Source: Mariprofundus erugo
GTDB lineage: Bacteria > Pseudomonadota > Zetaproteobacteria > Mariprofundales > Mariprofundaceae
Direction of reading: 5' to 3'
Assembly (NCBI RefSeq): GCF_005818865.1
Contig: NZ_VBRY01000003.1
Location: 248,001-312,000 of the forward strand
DNA length: 64,000 nt
This document shows, piece by piece, positions 8,325-17,202 of this stretch. The notes under the pieces are model-generated. The model made no database searches. It had not been told where the DNA came from and was given only the letters and a program-made list of their open reading frames with translations. A program made the position numbers and the translations under genes. The first letter of the stretch is position 1, and each line of letters begins with the position of its first letter.

Positions 8325-9044
8325 TCAGTCCACAAACGGGCCATGTTGCATAATCGGTTGATGGTGCGGGCTGCCGAAACACCACATCAGGCGGCAGTCC
8401 GTTGTGGCAGCCATGGTTGCAAGCCGCATATCCTCGATGAATGCGGCATCACCACTATGCAGGGCAACGTCATCGTTGAGCAAAGCCTCGCCCTCAACCA
8501 TATAGATAAAACCACGGAAGGATTCCGCAATCGTACGCTCAAACCGCTGCCCTGCACCGATGCGAATTTCAAGGTAGTCGACGCCGGTATGCAGGGAGAT
8601 CGCTCCTCCTTCACCTGCAATGGTGCGAATGGTGACGCCTGCATCATGCGTTTCGGGAATCTCCTCCGCTTCAACCTGCTGATAGGCTGGCGGAATCCCT
8701 TTTAACTGGCGGGGGAGGTTGATCCAGAGCTGAATACCGTGCGCCCGCCCTTCAGGGAATTCGGAGTGCACAATGCCGGAGCCTGCCGTGAAGCACTGGG
8801 CTCCGCCGGCATGGATGGTGCCGCTGTTGCCCAGATTGTCGGCATGGCGCATGCCGCCCGCAAACAGGTAGGTGATCGCTTCAAAACCGCGATGCGGGTG
8901 GGCGGGAAAGCCACCGCCGGTAATATCAAAATCATCCCACAGGACGAACGGATCAAAGTTTCTCATCCCGGCCAGTGGCATCACTCTTTTCACGGTGACG
9001 CCATCACCTTCGGGAACACGTACTGCCTGTTTTACAGTGATCAT
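8325..9044 (-). CDS. Pirin family bicupin protein
   Basis: Encodes 239 residues. It has the pirin N-terminal cupin with FPAHPHRGFEAIT, GGAQCFTAGSGIVHSEFP, and the C-terminal pirin domain. The two His of HPH and the later H..E are the expected metal ligands. Bacterial pirins bind Fe and some have quercetinase activity or modulate partner enzymes; the substrate here cannot be told. The start is supported by GAGGAG six bases upstream. It is 5 bp upstream of the Fe-S protein gene, so the two probably form one transcript. Confidence 0.9.
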   Translation of the reverse strand: MITVKQAVRVPEGDGVTVKRVMPLAGMRNFDPFVLWDDFDITGGGFPAHPHRGFEAITYLFAGGMRHADNLGNSGTIHAGGAQCFTAGSGIVHSEFPEGRAHGIQLWINLPRQLKGIPPAYQQVEAEEIPETHDAGVTIRTIAGEGGAISLHTGVDYLEIRIGAGQRFERTIAESFRGFIYMVEGEALLNDDVALHSGDAAFIEDMRLATMAATTDCRLMWCFGSPHHQPIMQHGPFVD

Positions 9045-9089
9045 ATCAGCTCCTCAGGTTAACTCTTGCTCTCATGGATCGGCATGTGG

Positions 9090-9449
9090 CTACATAATCA
9101 TGTGGGTAATGACCCAGGCGATTGCACCGAAGACCAGTGATGCGGCGGTTAGCCAGGCAAACCACTCCACGCCCCAGGCGAAAATGGCCCAGGCTGTCAG
9201 CATACTGAGAACGAATACCGTTTTATTGATCATGGAACCACTGTACCAGCGGATGTCGAGAACCATGGAGAAGTATTGCGGTGCCATGGCGCCGGCAACG
9301 GTGACGAAAACAATCACCGAGAAGATGAATGCCTCCATGCGCTCCATCCAGTTTTTATTGTTTTTGCGATCGGCATAGCGATTGACCACGATGGCAAAGA
9401 TGACAAATAACACCAGCCATATGATTGAAACCAACTCTGAACCTTTCAA
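9090..9449 (-). CDS. Small integral membrane protein, unknown
   Basis: Encodes about 119 residues and four probable membrane helices: SIIWLVLFVIFAIVV, an IFSVIVFVTVAGAMA segment, KTVFVLSMLTAWAIFAWG, and a final helix ending at THMIM. I chose the TTG at 9449 because GAGGGGG lies seven bases upstream; a frame exists to 9539, but the extra Cys-rich segment looks noncoding. No family is recognised. The hydrophilic loop YADRKNNKNWMERME lies between helices 1 and 2. Confidence 0.6.
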   Translation of the reverse strand: MKGSELVSIIWLVLFVIFAIVVNRYADRKNNKNWMERMEAFIFSVIVFVTVAGAMAPQYFSMVLDIRWYSGSMINKTVFVLSMLTAWAIFAWGVEWFAWLTAASLVFGAIAWVITHMIM

Positions 9450-9583
9450 ATCATTCCCCCTCAACCATGGATTCTCATCCGCCTGACAGCAGCATACTCT
9501 GCAAACAGGCCAGAGCACACAAATACTGCCGCCCTGCATCGGCGGATGCCAACCTCGAAAGCGAAAACAGGCGTATGTGTCCC

Positions 9584-10444
9584 TTATTTGATCGCTGCAA
9601 TCAGCTTCTCATCGCCCAGTATGCCTAAACCGATGCCCAGCGCGACAGCCTGATGCCAGCTGGCAACCGGAAGGCTCTCCTGGGCCATCGATATCAGAAC
9701 TGCAAAACCGATCACCAGCAGCGTTAACAGCATCGGTAGTCGCTCAATCAGTAACAGGCCGGCAAAGCGGCGGAGTCGGGGGAAGAACCCGCGAACCTCT
9801 GTCATGGCAGCGCCAATCTCCTGCCTGTCACGGGTCGTCACTTTGACGGTATAGCCGAGAAAAACACCGAACAGGCCGGCGAGAAGGTAATAGCCGATGG
9901 TGGTGGTATAGCGCAGCCGGATCTCCTGACTGGCGTGTCCGTCTGTGCTGCTGCCATCGTCATGTTCGATGCGATAGGCATAGTTGAAGGCAAATGTTTT
10001 CTTATCCCGTGTTGAATAATATGAACGTTTATCACCGGTTTCCGGCATGCCGTTGCTGTCGGGCGGATAGACGGTAAACGGGATGATCATGCTGTTTTTA
10101 TCCAGTACGGCAACATGTGCGATATCCCGGATGCCGGTGCACTCTGCGACCGGATGTGTTGCCGTTGTATCGGCGCTCAGGCGCTCCGGTTTTGCATGTT
10201 CGGTTGCGGTGACTCCGGGAATAAGTACGACCTCCATGCAAAATCCTTGCGGATAGATCGGGGCAATGCTCATTGCACTCAGCTTTGCATCGGTGGTTAC
10301 TTTGACAAGCAGTTGAAAGGTGTGCGATTTCTCAATCTCTTTATCCGGCGCGATAATTTCGAACGAGGGGGCGGCAATCACCGAAGCCGTAGCGGAGAGC
10401 AGCATCAGGGCCAGTATGATCACTGTACGTAACGGGGTCGACAT
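9584..10444 (-). CDS. Exported protein with C-terminal membrane helices, unknown
   Basis: Encodes 286 residues. Residues 1-25 are a signal peptide ending ASVIAA. Residues about 26-180 are a beta-rich periplasmic region with two cysteines (GFC..., AEC...) that may form a disulphide. Hydrophobic segments follow at about 184-204 (TIGYYLLAGLFGVFLGYTV), 228-250 and 258-275. The link KVTTRDRQEIGAAMTEVRGFFPRLRR is basic and probably cytoplasmic. I do not recognise the family. A TTGATT-N17-TATAAT promoter lies about 90 bp upstream. Confidence 0.7.
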   Translation of the reverse strand: MSTPLRTVIILALMLLSATASVIAAPSFEIIAPDKEIEKSHTFQLLVKVTTDAKLSAMSIAPIYPQGFCMEVVLIPGVTATEHAKPERLSADTTATHPVAECTGIRDIAHVAVLDKNSMIIPFTVYPPDSNGMPETGDKRSYYSTRDKKTFAFNYAYRIEHDDGSSTDGHASQEIRLRYTTTIGYYLLAGLFGVFLGYTVKVTTRDRQEIGAAMTEVRGFFPRLRRFAGLLLIERLPMLLTLLVIGFAVLISMAQESLPVASWHQAVALGIGLGILGDEKLIAAIK

Positions 10445-10516
10445 GGGGCCTCCCTGAAAGGCGGCTCAGGCCTTTTGGCCTGCGGTTATTTGCCGCAAGC
10501 GGGCAGAAACAACAGC

Positions 10517-10571
10517 GGGCGAGCGTTCTGATTATAGGCGCGATGACACCTCAAATCAAAAACGCCCGCCC
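10517..10571. other. Long-loop inverted repeat downstream of the RND operon
   Basis: GGGCGAGCGTT (10517-10527) and AACGCCCGCCC (10561-10571) pair at 10 of 11 positions around a 33-base loop. On the minus strand a GC-rich arm is followed by TTTTT, so it may act at the 3' end of the RND operon, but the loop also contains the promoter of the next gene. Confidence 0.35.
10531..10559 (-). promoter_or_regulatory. Sigma-70-type promoter for the gene at 9584-10444
   Basis: On the minus strand, TTGATT (10559-10554) and TATAAT (10536-10531) are separated by 17 bases. The leader to the ATG at 10444 is then about 80 bases. The -10 is perfect and the spacing ideal. Confidence 0.6.
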
Positions 10572-10610
10572 ACGGTTGTCAGCAAGGGGCTGAACAGGCG
10601 ATTTCCCTGC

Positions 10611-13600
10611 TTATGAGACCACTGTTTCAGGCAAATCCTCGTCCGGATTTTTCTTGCGATCCTCGGCATGGTCAGCCGCAATCAGCATATAGACGGCCGG
10701 TACGACAAACAGGGTGAAGAGGGTGCCGATGGCAATACCGCTTGAGATGACCAGACCGAGATTGAAGCGTGCCGCAGCGCCGGCACCGGAGGCGATGAGC
10801 AGAGGCAGCACACCGAGCACCATGGCTGCTGTGGTCATCAGGATCGGGCGCAGTCGGATACCGGCCGCAATCTCAATGGCTTCCCGCTTGGATTTACCCA
10901 TGCGCTGCTGATTGTTGGCAAACTCGACGATAAGAATGCCGTGTTTACTGATCAGTCCCATCAGCGTCACCAGTCCCACCTGGGTGTAGATATTCATGGT
11001 TGCGCCACCGATCCCGAGGCTGATGAAAATCAGGGCGCCGGCAATCGACATCGGTACCGATACCAGAATGATCAGCGGGTCACGGAAGCTTTCAAACTGG
11101 GCCGCAAGAGCGAGGAAGATGATAACCAGCGCAAAGGCGAAGGTGAGCATGAAGCCGTTGGACTCCTTCATGAACTGACGAGACTGGCCGGCATAATCGA
11201 TCGAGTAGCCCTGGGGCAGGGTGCTGTCCGCCAGCCCTTTAAGAAAGGCAAGGGCGTCGCCCATGGTGACGCCGGGCAGCATGACCCCCTGCACCGTGGT
11301 GGCGTTCAGCTGTTGAAAATGGTTCAGCGTTTCCGGCACGGTCGCCGTCGATATGTGGGCGATGGTGGATAGCGGTACTGCGGTGCCATTGGCTGTACGC
11401 AGATAATAGTTAAGCAGCTGATCGGTATTCAGTCGCTCGCCCTGTTCAACCTGCGGAATGACCTTGTAGGAGCGGCCGGCAAGGCTGAAATAGTTCACGT
11501 AGCCACCGCCGAGCATGGAGGAGAGAGCATCACCGACATCCTTCATCGAGATGCCCAGCTGGGCGGCCTTGTCACGGTCGATTTCAACGGTGGCCTGGGT
11601 CTGGTCGATTTTCAGGTTGTCATCCAGAAATGCGAACATGCCACTCTTGAGGGCATCCTGCATGAATCCTTGCGATACCTCATGCAGGCGATCGAAAGAG
11701 TCGGTGGTGCCGATGACAAACTGGATGGGCAGTCCGAAGCTGCCGGGCAGCGATGGGCGCTGGAAGGCGACCGTACGCAGGCCTGCAATCTGGCCAAGCT
11801 CCTGTTGTACCACCGGCTGCAGGTCGGAAGGCGTTTTTTCACGCTCATCCCATGGCTTGAATACCATGCCCGAGATAATGCGGCCGGGCATATCAAGCTG
11901 AAAGACATGATCTGTTTCCGGATGGGCGGCGAAAATCTTGTAAATCTCGTTTGAATAGAGATTGCGCTGCTGGAGGGTGGAGTTGGGAGCCGCGTTGGAG
12001 GAGGAGATGATGACGCCCTGATCCTCTTGCGGAGCGAGCTCCTGCTTGGATGTGTTGTAAAGAAAATAGATGCTGATCAGCACCAGCGCCGCGAACACGG
12101 TGGTCACCGGCAGGTAGCTCAGGGTGCCGTGCAGCAGGCGGGTATAGATCCGGCGCAGAATCTCCAGGCGGTTGTCGATATTGTCGACAAGGCGTGCCTC
12201 AAGACCACTGCGGTCGCCTGTATGTGCCTTGAACAGCTTGGCGCACATGACCGGGGAGAGGGTCAGGGCGATAATGGCCGACATGGTGACGGCACCGACC
12301 AGAGTGAAGGCAAATTCGGCAAACAGCGCACCGGTCAGGCCCCCCTGGAAGCCGATGGGTACATAGACCGAAATCAGAACGATGGTCATGGCGATAATCG
12401 GCCCGGCCAGCTCGCGGGCGGCAAGAATGGCTGCGGCTGTCGGTTTCAGTCCCTCTTCAAGATGGCGGTTCACATTTTCCACGACGATGATGGCGTCATC
12501 GACTACCAGTCCAATGGCCAGAACCAGCGCCAGCAATGTCAGCAGGTTGACCGAAAATCCGAACATCAGCATCATCAGAAAAGTGCCGATCAGCGACAGC
12601 GGAATGGCGATCACCGGTATCAGCACCGAGCGGGGAGAGCCGAGGAAGATGAAAACCACGAACGTAATGACCAGCAGTGCTTCAAAGAGTGTATGTGTCA
12701 CTTCGCTGATAGCACTGTTGACGAACTTGGTGGAGTCGTAAACGATTTTACCCTGAATCCCGTCAGGCAGCTGGGCCTGAATGCCGGGGAATACATCGCG
12801 CACACCCTGAATGACGTTGAGCAGGTTGGCCGTAGGTGCCACCTGAATGCCGATATAAACCGCCTTGTTGCCATCAAAGGCAACCTGCGAATCGTAGTTT
12901 TCCGAGCCCAGGGTGACATTGGCGACATCTTCAAGGCGGACAATGGCACCGTTGCTCTGTTTGACGATCAGTTTGCGGAACTCTTCGACCGAGTGCAGGC
13001 TGGTTGAAGCGGTCAGGTTGATCTGAACCATCTGGCCTTTGGTGTTACCAAGGCCGGAGAGATAATCATTATTGCTCAGGGCTGTGCGGATATCAGCGGC
13101 GGTCAGGCCGTAGGAGGCCAGTTTTTCCGGGTCCAGCCAGGCGCGCAGGGCGAACTGCTTGGCCCCCAGCAATTCGGCAGTCTGTACACCGTCGACCGAT
13201 TGCAAGCGTGGCTGAACGACGCGAACCAGATAGTCGGTAATGCTGTTCGGGGAGACGACAGAGCTGGAAAAGCCGATATACATCGCATCAATGGTCTGGC
13301 CGATTTTCACCGTGATGACCGGGCGTTGCGACTCCGGTGGCAGCTGATTCAGCACAGAACTGATCTTGGCGCTGATTTCTGTCATGGCCTTGTTGGAGTC
13401 GTAGTTCAGCTTCAGGTTGGCATCAATGGAGCTGTTGCTGGTCGTGCTCGTCGATGTCATATAATCAATGCCGGTTGCCTGGGCGATGGCATTTTCAAGC
13501 GGTGTGGTAATAAAGCCTGCGACCAGGGCCGGATCGGCACCGTAATAGGTGGTGCTGACGGTGATCGTGGCATTTTCAGTGCGTGGAAACTCCAGTACAG

Positions 13601-13697
13601 GCAATGTGGTCAGTGAACGCAGGCCCAGCAGCAACAGCATCATGCTGATGACGGTGGCCATCACCGGCCGGCGTATGAAAAAATCGGTAAATTTCAT
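10611..13697 (-). CDS. RND efflux pump inner-membrane transporter (HAE1/AcrB-like)
   Basis: Encodes 1028 residues, full length for the AcrB/MexB-type hydrophobe/amphiphile family. It begins MKFTDFFIRRPVMATVISM, a first helix typical of the family, and has a large periplasmic loop after TM1. GLVVDDAIIVVENVNRHLEEG in TM4 carries the paired Asp of proton relay. The second half repeats the layout, with LAAQFESFRDPLIILVSVPM and GLISKHGILIVEFANNQ. It would expel amphiphilic compounds with the adaptor two bases upstream and the channel protein. It is the last gene of the run from 19523. Substrate cannot be predicted from sequence alone. Confidence 0.95.
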   Translation of the reverse strand: MKFTDFFIRRPVMATVISMMLLLLGLRSLTTLPVLEFPRTENATITVSTTYYGADPALVAGFITTPLENAIAQATGIDYMTSTSTTSNSSIDANLKLNYDSNKAMTEISAKISSVLNQLPPESQRPVITVKIGQTIDAMYIGFSSSVVSPNSITDYLVRVVQPRLQSVDGVQTAELLGAKQFALRAWLDPEKLASYGLTAADIRTALSNNDYLSGLGNTKGQMVQINLTASTSLHSVEEFRKLIVKQSNGAIVRLEDVANVTLGSENYDSQVAFDGNKAVYIGIQVAPTANLLNVIQGVRDVFPGIQAQLPDGIQGKIVYDSTKFVNSAISEVTHTLFEALLVITFVVFIFLGSPRSVLIPVIAIPLSLIGTFLMMLMFGFSVNLLTLLALVLAIGLVVDDAIIVVENVNRHLEEGLKPTAAAILAARELAGPIIAMTIVLISVYVPIGFQGGLTGALFAEFAFTLVGAVTMSAIIALTLSPVMCAKLFKAHTGDRSGLEARLVDNIDNRLEILRRIYTRLLHGTLSYLPVTTVFAALVLISIYFLYNTSKQELAPQEDQGVIISSSNAAPNSTLQQRNLYSNEIYKIFAAHPETDHVFQLDMPGRIISGMVFKPWDEREKTPSDLQPVVQQELGQIAGLRTVAFQRPSLPGSFGLPIQFVIGTTDSFDRLHEVSQGFMQDALKSGMFAFLDDNLKIDQTQATVEIDRDKAAQLGISMKDVGDALSSMLGGGYVNYFSLAGRSYKVIPQVEQGERLNTDQLLNYYLRTANGTAVPLSTIAHISTATVPETLNHFQQLNATTVQGVMLPGVTMGDALAFLKGLADSTLPQGYSIDYAGQSRQFMKESNGFMLTFAFALVIIFLALAAQFESFRDPLIILVSVPMSIAGALIFISLGIGGATMNIYTQVGLVTLMGLISKHGILIVEFANNQQRMGKSKREAIEIAAGIRLRPILMTTAAMVLGVLPLLIASGAGAAARFNLGLVISSGIAIGTLFTLFVVPAVYMLIAADHAEDRKKNPDEDLPETVVS

Positions 13698-13699
13698 GG

Positions 13700-14830
13700 C
13701 TATTTTTCACTGACCTTCGGATCCGGTGAGTTGGCCGGTTGAATGCTGTTGTTGATGGCAACAGGCGAACCGTTGCGCAGCTTGATCTGTCCGGCGGTGA
13801 CCACCTGATCACCCTCTTTCACCCCGTTGAGGATGGCGACCTGATCGCCGCGCGTATTGCCGGTGGTGACGAATATCTGCTTGGCAATCAGCATCGGTTT
13901 ACCCTGTTTGTCGCTGGCCCCCTGCTCGACCACAAAGACAAGATTGCCATACGGGTTATAGGCGATACTGCTTTGCGGCAGGGTGATCAGCTGCTGAGGT
14001 GCTGCTGTATTGATATTCACACTGGCGTACATACCGGGCAGCAGTCGTTTTTCCCGGTTATCAAGGCGGGCGCGGACGGTGACGTTACGGGTAAGAGGGT
14101 CGATCTGGGGCTCAATGACCTCGATCGTGCCGGGAAAGGTCTGTTCCGGCCATGCATCGGTGGTCGCCAGTACCTTCTGGCCCACCTCAATGGAGGCGAG
14201 CGCCTGCTGTGGCAGGCGGAAATCGAGATAGATCGGGTCCAGAGACTGCAGGGTGACGATGACGGTACCTGCGCTCAGATATTGGCCGAGATCAACCTTG
14301 CGGATACCAAGCTTGCCGTCAAAGGGGGCCCGGATCATTTTACGGTCGACCTGAGCCTGCTGTTCGGCCACATTGGCAAGTGCCTGTTTCAGGTTTGCCT
14401 CATCCGTATCCAGCTGCTGCTGGCTGATGGCGTGGACCTTCAGCTGTGCCTGATCGCGCTGGAAGGTGGTTTTGGCCAGTGCCGCTGCCGCCGCCAGTGA
14501 GTGCAGGCGGGCAAGATCACTGCCGGCATCGAGTTCAAGCAACAGATCGCCGGCTTTCACCTCTTCGCCCTGATTGAAATGGATGGCCGAGACGATACCG
14601 GCAATCTCCGGGCTGAGGTCGGCGCCGCGCATGGCGGTGACAGTCCCAACAGCCTTGAGCGATGGTTGCCATGGCTGATAGCCGGCGGTGATGGTCGATA
14701 CCGTCTGCAGCGGGATGCCGCGAGATGCCATCATCTTGCCCATCATCATGCCGCTGTAAGCCTTGTATCCGAATATGCCACCGAAAATAATGCCTGTCGC
14801 AACAAGCATAATGATCATTCGTTTTATCAT
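13700..14830 (-). CDS. RND periplasmic adaptor (membrane fusion protein)
   Basis: Encodes 376 residues. An N-terminal membrane anchor is followed by the beta-barrel/lipoyl half IAGIVSAIHFNQGEEVKAGD and an alpha-hairpin rich in Ala and Gln (about 105-165). The second lipoyl half is RAPFDGKLGIRKVDLGQYL, and DPLTRNVTVRARLDN lies in the beta-barrel. This is the usual MexE/AcrA-family architecture and length. It links the inner-membrane pump to the outer-membrane channel. The stop is two bases before the pump gene ATG, implying translational coupling. Confidence 0.95.
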   Translation of the reverse strand: MIKRMIIMLVATGIIFGGIFGYKAYSGMMMGKMMASRGIPLQTVSTITAGYQPWQPSLKAVGTVTAMRGADLSPEIAGIVSAIHFNQGEEVKAGDLLLELDAGSDLARLHSLAAAAALAKTTFQRDQAQLKVHAISQQQLDTDEANLKQALANVAEQQAQVDRKMIRAPFDGKLGIRKVDLGQYLSAGTVIVTLQSLDPIYLDFRLPQQALASIEVGQKVLATTDAWPEQTFPGTIEVIEPQIDPLTRNVTVRARLDNREKRLLPGMYASVNINTAAPQQLITLPQSSIAYNPYGNLVFVVEQGASDKQGKPMLIAKQIFVTTGNTRGDQVAILNGVKEGDQVVTAGQIKLRNGSPVAINNSIQPANSPDPKVSEK

Positions 14831-14858
14831 TGCGTATATCTCCGTTTACCTTTGCGGA

Positions 14859-14900
14859 CTGATTGTTGCCGGAATGGCAAACCATCAGCATCTGCCTTAT
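14859..14900 (+). repeat. Dispersed repeat B, diverged copy
   Basis: CTGATTGTTGCCGGAATGGCAA followed by ATCAGCATCT..CTTA matches the 46-bp element at 27116 and 27269. It occupies the gap between the channel and adaptor genes and overlaps the channel gene's stop codon. Confidence 0.7.
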
Positions 14901-16432
14901 GAGCCGCTCTGCTCCGTACTGACCGTTTCATCCGGACGATTCCACCAGCCGCCGCCAAGTGCCTGAAACAGTGCCGCAGTGTCGGCGTAGCGGCTTGCAC
15001 TGGCCTGAACGAGTGCAATGCGTGCCTGTTCATAGGCCCGCTGCGCATCCAGTAGTACCAGATTGTCGATAGCGCCGGCATTGAGCTGTTCCCGGGCGAG
15101 ACTCAGCTGGCGGGCGGCGGCCTCTGCAGCATTGTTCTGGGCCTGCAGTGCATCGGCATCGGCCTGCAGTGAGCGCAGTACATCGGCCACATTGCGAAAG
15201 GCGGTTAATACCGTGCTTTGATACTGGGCGGTGGCCTTTTGATAGCCGGCGACGGCAGCCCGGCGGTTATGAATGGCACTGCCGCCATGAATAACCGGCT
15301 GCAACAGATTACCACCCAGACTCCACACGCCCGAGGCCGGGGTGAACAGGCTGCCGGCAGTGGTGGCGACGGTACCATAACTGCTGCTGATGCTCAGTTT
15401 GGGAAAGAAATTGGCGGTGGCAACGCCGACTGCGGCACTCGCCTTGTGCAGCTGGGCCTCGGCAGCACGGATGTCGGGCCTTTGTCTGACCAGCGTGGAT
15501 GGGAGGCTGACCGGCAGCTGTTCAGGTAATTTCAGCTCTGCAAGATCGAATGTTTCGCCGCTGTCCTGATCAGGGAAGCGACCGGCCAGGGCCGAGAGCT
15601 GATTGCGTATCAGGGCCAGCTGTTTGTTCAGTGGCGGCAGAGTGGCACGTGTCTGGGCCAGGTGCGTTTTATGGGCGAGCAGATCGGTCATCGATGAGGC
15701 GCCGAGATCAAAGCGGTGCTGCAGCAGCGCCAGCTGTTGTTCCTCTGCCTCGATGATCTCCTGCGTGGCGGCAATGCGACCGCGCAGTGATGCCTCTTCA
15801 ATGGCGGCAGTCACCACATTGGCAGCGACCGTCAAACGGGCTGCTTCCAGCTGGAAACGGGCTGTTTCCGCCTCGGCATCCATGGCCTCGACGCTTCTGC
15901 GATCGCCACCGAACAGATCGAATACATAGGCAACGTCGACTGAAGCGTTAAACAGACTGAAGCTGCTTGAGCCTGCGGCCGGATTGCCGAACTGGGCACC
16001 GTTGATCTTTTTGCGGCTGATTGCGCCATTGGTATCGACAGACGGGAAATAGACACCCTGTGCTGTCAGGCTGTTTTCGCGGGCCTGCAGCAATGCTGCC
16101 CGGGCCGCTTCAAGGTCCGGGTTTTTTTTCAGCGCTTCATCGACCAGCTGATCGAGAGCGGGTGCGTGAAACAGCGTCCACCACATGGCCGGAGTATCAG
16201 AGCCTGTTTCAAACGATTGCGCAGCCCCTGCGGCCATGGCGGTTGATGCCGTTTGTTTGGCAAGCGGCTCGGCTGTATAGCCTGATACGGCCGGTGGTTC
16301 GGGGCGCTGGAAATCGGGTCCGACGCTGCAGCCGGCAAGCATCAGCCCGAGCAGCAGCGTCAGTCTGTTACCATATTTGTTATCATATTTTCCGGATGTC
16401 AGACGGTGGTGTGGAGCGGGTTGGATCATCAT
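14897..16432 (-). CDS. Outer-membrane efflux channel lipoprotein, NodT/OprM family
   Basis: Encodes about 511 residues from the ATG at 16432. That start overlaps the stop of the upstream dioxygenase gene (ATGA) and leaves a lipoprotein signal ending LMLAGC, with Cys acylated, followed by SVGPDFQRPEPP, the family hallmark. Two outer-membrane efflux protein repeats follow, with typical helices (DLEAARAALLQARE; RQRPDIRAAEAQLHKASA). It would form the trimeric exit duct for the adjoining RND pump. A longer frame reaches 16471 but gives a poorer signal peptide. Confidence 0.93.
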   Translation of the reverse strand: MMIQPAPHHRLTSGKYDNKYGNRLTLLLGLMLAGCSVGPDFQRPEPPAVSGYTAEPLAKQTASTAMAAGAAQSFETGSDTPAMWWTLFHAPALDQLVDEALKKNPDLEAARAALLQARENSLTAQGVYFPSVDTNGAISRKKINGAQFGNPAAGSSSFSLFNASVDVAYVFDLFGGDRRSVEAMDAEAETARFQLEAARLTVAANVVTAAIEEASLRGRIAATQEIIEAEEQQLALLQHRFDLGASSMTDLLAHKTHLAQTRATLPPLNKQLALIRNQLSALAGRFPDQDSGETFDLAELKLPEQLPVSLPSTLVRQRPDIRAAEAQLHKASAAVGVATANFFPKLSISSSYGTVATTAGSLFTPASGVWSLGGNLLQPVIHGGSAIHNRRAAVAGYQKATAQYQSTVLTAFRNVADVLRSLQADADALQAQNNAAEAAARQLSLAREQLNAGAIDNLVLLDAQRAYEQARIALVQASASRYADTAALFQALGGGWWNRPDETVSTEQSGS

Positions 16433-17202
16433 GAGGTGTAACTGTGCATGCAAAGGGTTCCCAATGTCCACTCTCGCAGCATTGCCACAACAGGATCAGG
16501 GTTACTGGCGATGACCGGCAGCAGTGGCCAGTAGTGCTCAAGCGTCGGGTGGGCATGCCTTCCACCGGGCAGTAGCCAGGGATTGGCCAGCGTTTCCGGA
16601 TCGCGTGTGGCGATGGCTTTATCCAGTGCCTGCATAAAGGTGGCGGCCCATTCTGCTGCATCACCCTGAGCAGCATGAAAATCAATGTCGTGCAAATTAT
16701 GGGTCAGGTTTCCCGAGCCGATGATCAGCACCCCGTCATCCCGCAATTGCGATAATGACGCACCCAGCCGGAGGTAGTCCTCTCCCTGCCAGCCCCGGAC
16801 AAGCGAGAGCTGAAACAGCGGAATGGTCATCTCCGGCCAGATACGACGCAAGGGGGCCCAGACACCGTGATCAAACGGATGCTCGTTCTTTTCGGTCACC
16901 GTGATCCCTGCCTTTGCCAGCCGGTCGCGAAGCCAGGGCGCCTGCTGCGTGCCTCCGGCAACGGACCAGCGAATGGCATAAAGCACATCGGGGAATCCGT
17001 AAAAGTCGTGCTCGATCATCGGTGTTTCCGTATCGCCAGCCAGTGTCAGTTGTGACTCTGTCCAGTGCGCCGAGATGCACAGGATGGCTTTGGGCGGGGA
17101 ATGCAGCCGTTCCGGCAGAGCTTGCCAGAAACGGCTGAAGGTGTTGTCACCCAGCGTGTGAAACGGAGCTCCGTGGGCGAGAAACCATGCCGGCTGCCTC
17201 AT
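16429..17202 (-). CDS. ygiD: Class III extradiol dioxygenase, YgiD/DODA type
   Basis: Encodes 257 residues, the usual size of LigB-superfamily 4,5-DOPA-type dioxygenases. Metal ligands visible are AHGAPF near residue 10, ISAHW near 46 and GSGNLTHNLHD near 170; a late HPTLEHYWPLLP is conserved. These enzymes open catechol-type rings with a mononuclear metal. The bacterial physiological substrate is uncertain. It overlaps both neighbours by 4 bp (ATGA): old yellow enzyme upstream and channel gene downstream. That places it firmly in the efflux operon. Confidence 0.88.
   Translation of the reverse strand: MRQPAWFLAHGAPFHTLGDNTFSRFWQALPERLHSPPKAILCISAHWTESQLTLAGDTETPMIEHDFYGFPDVLYAIRWSVAGGTQQAPWLRDRLAKAGITVTEKNEHPFDHGVWAPLRRIWPEMTIPLFQLSLVRGWQGEDYLRLGASLSQLRDDGVLIIGSGNLTHNLHDIDFHAAQGDAAEWAATFMQALDKAIATRDPETLANPWLLPGGRHAHPTLEHYWPLLPVIASNPDPVVAMLREWTLGTLCMHSYTS

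Noticed and set aside
12027-13007. 326-codon plus-strand frame inside the RND pump gene
   Set aside because: It is antisense to a conserved full-length transporter, and its product is low-complexity Gln/Asp/His-rich.
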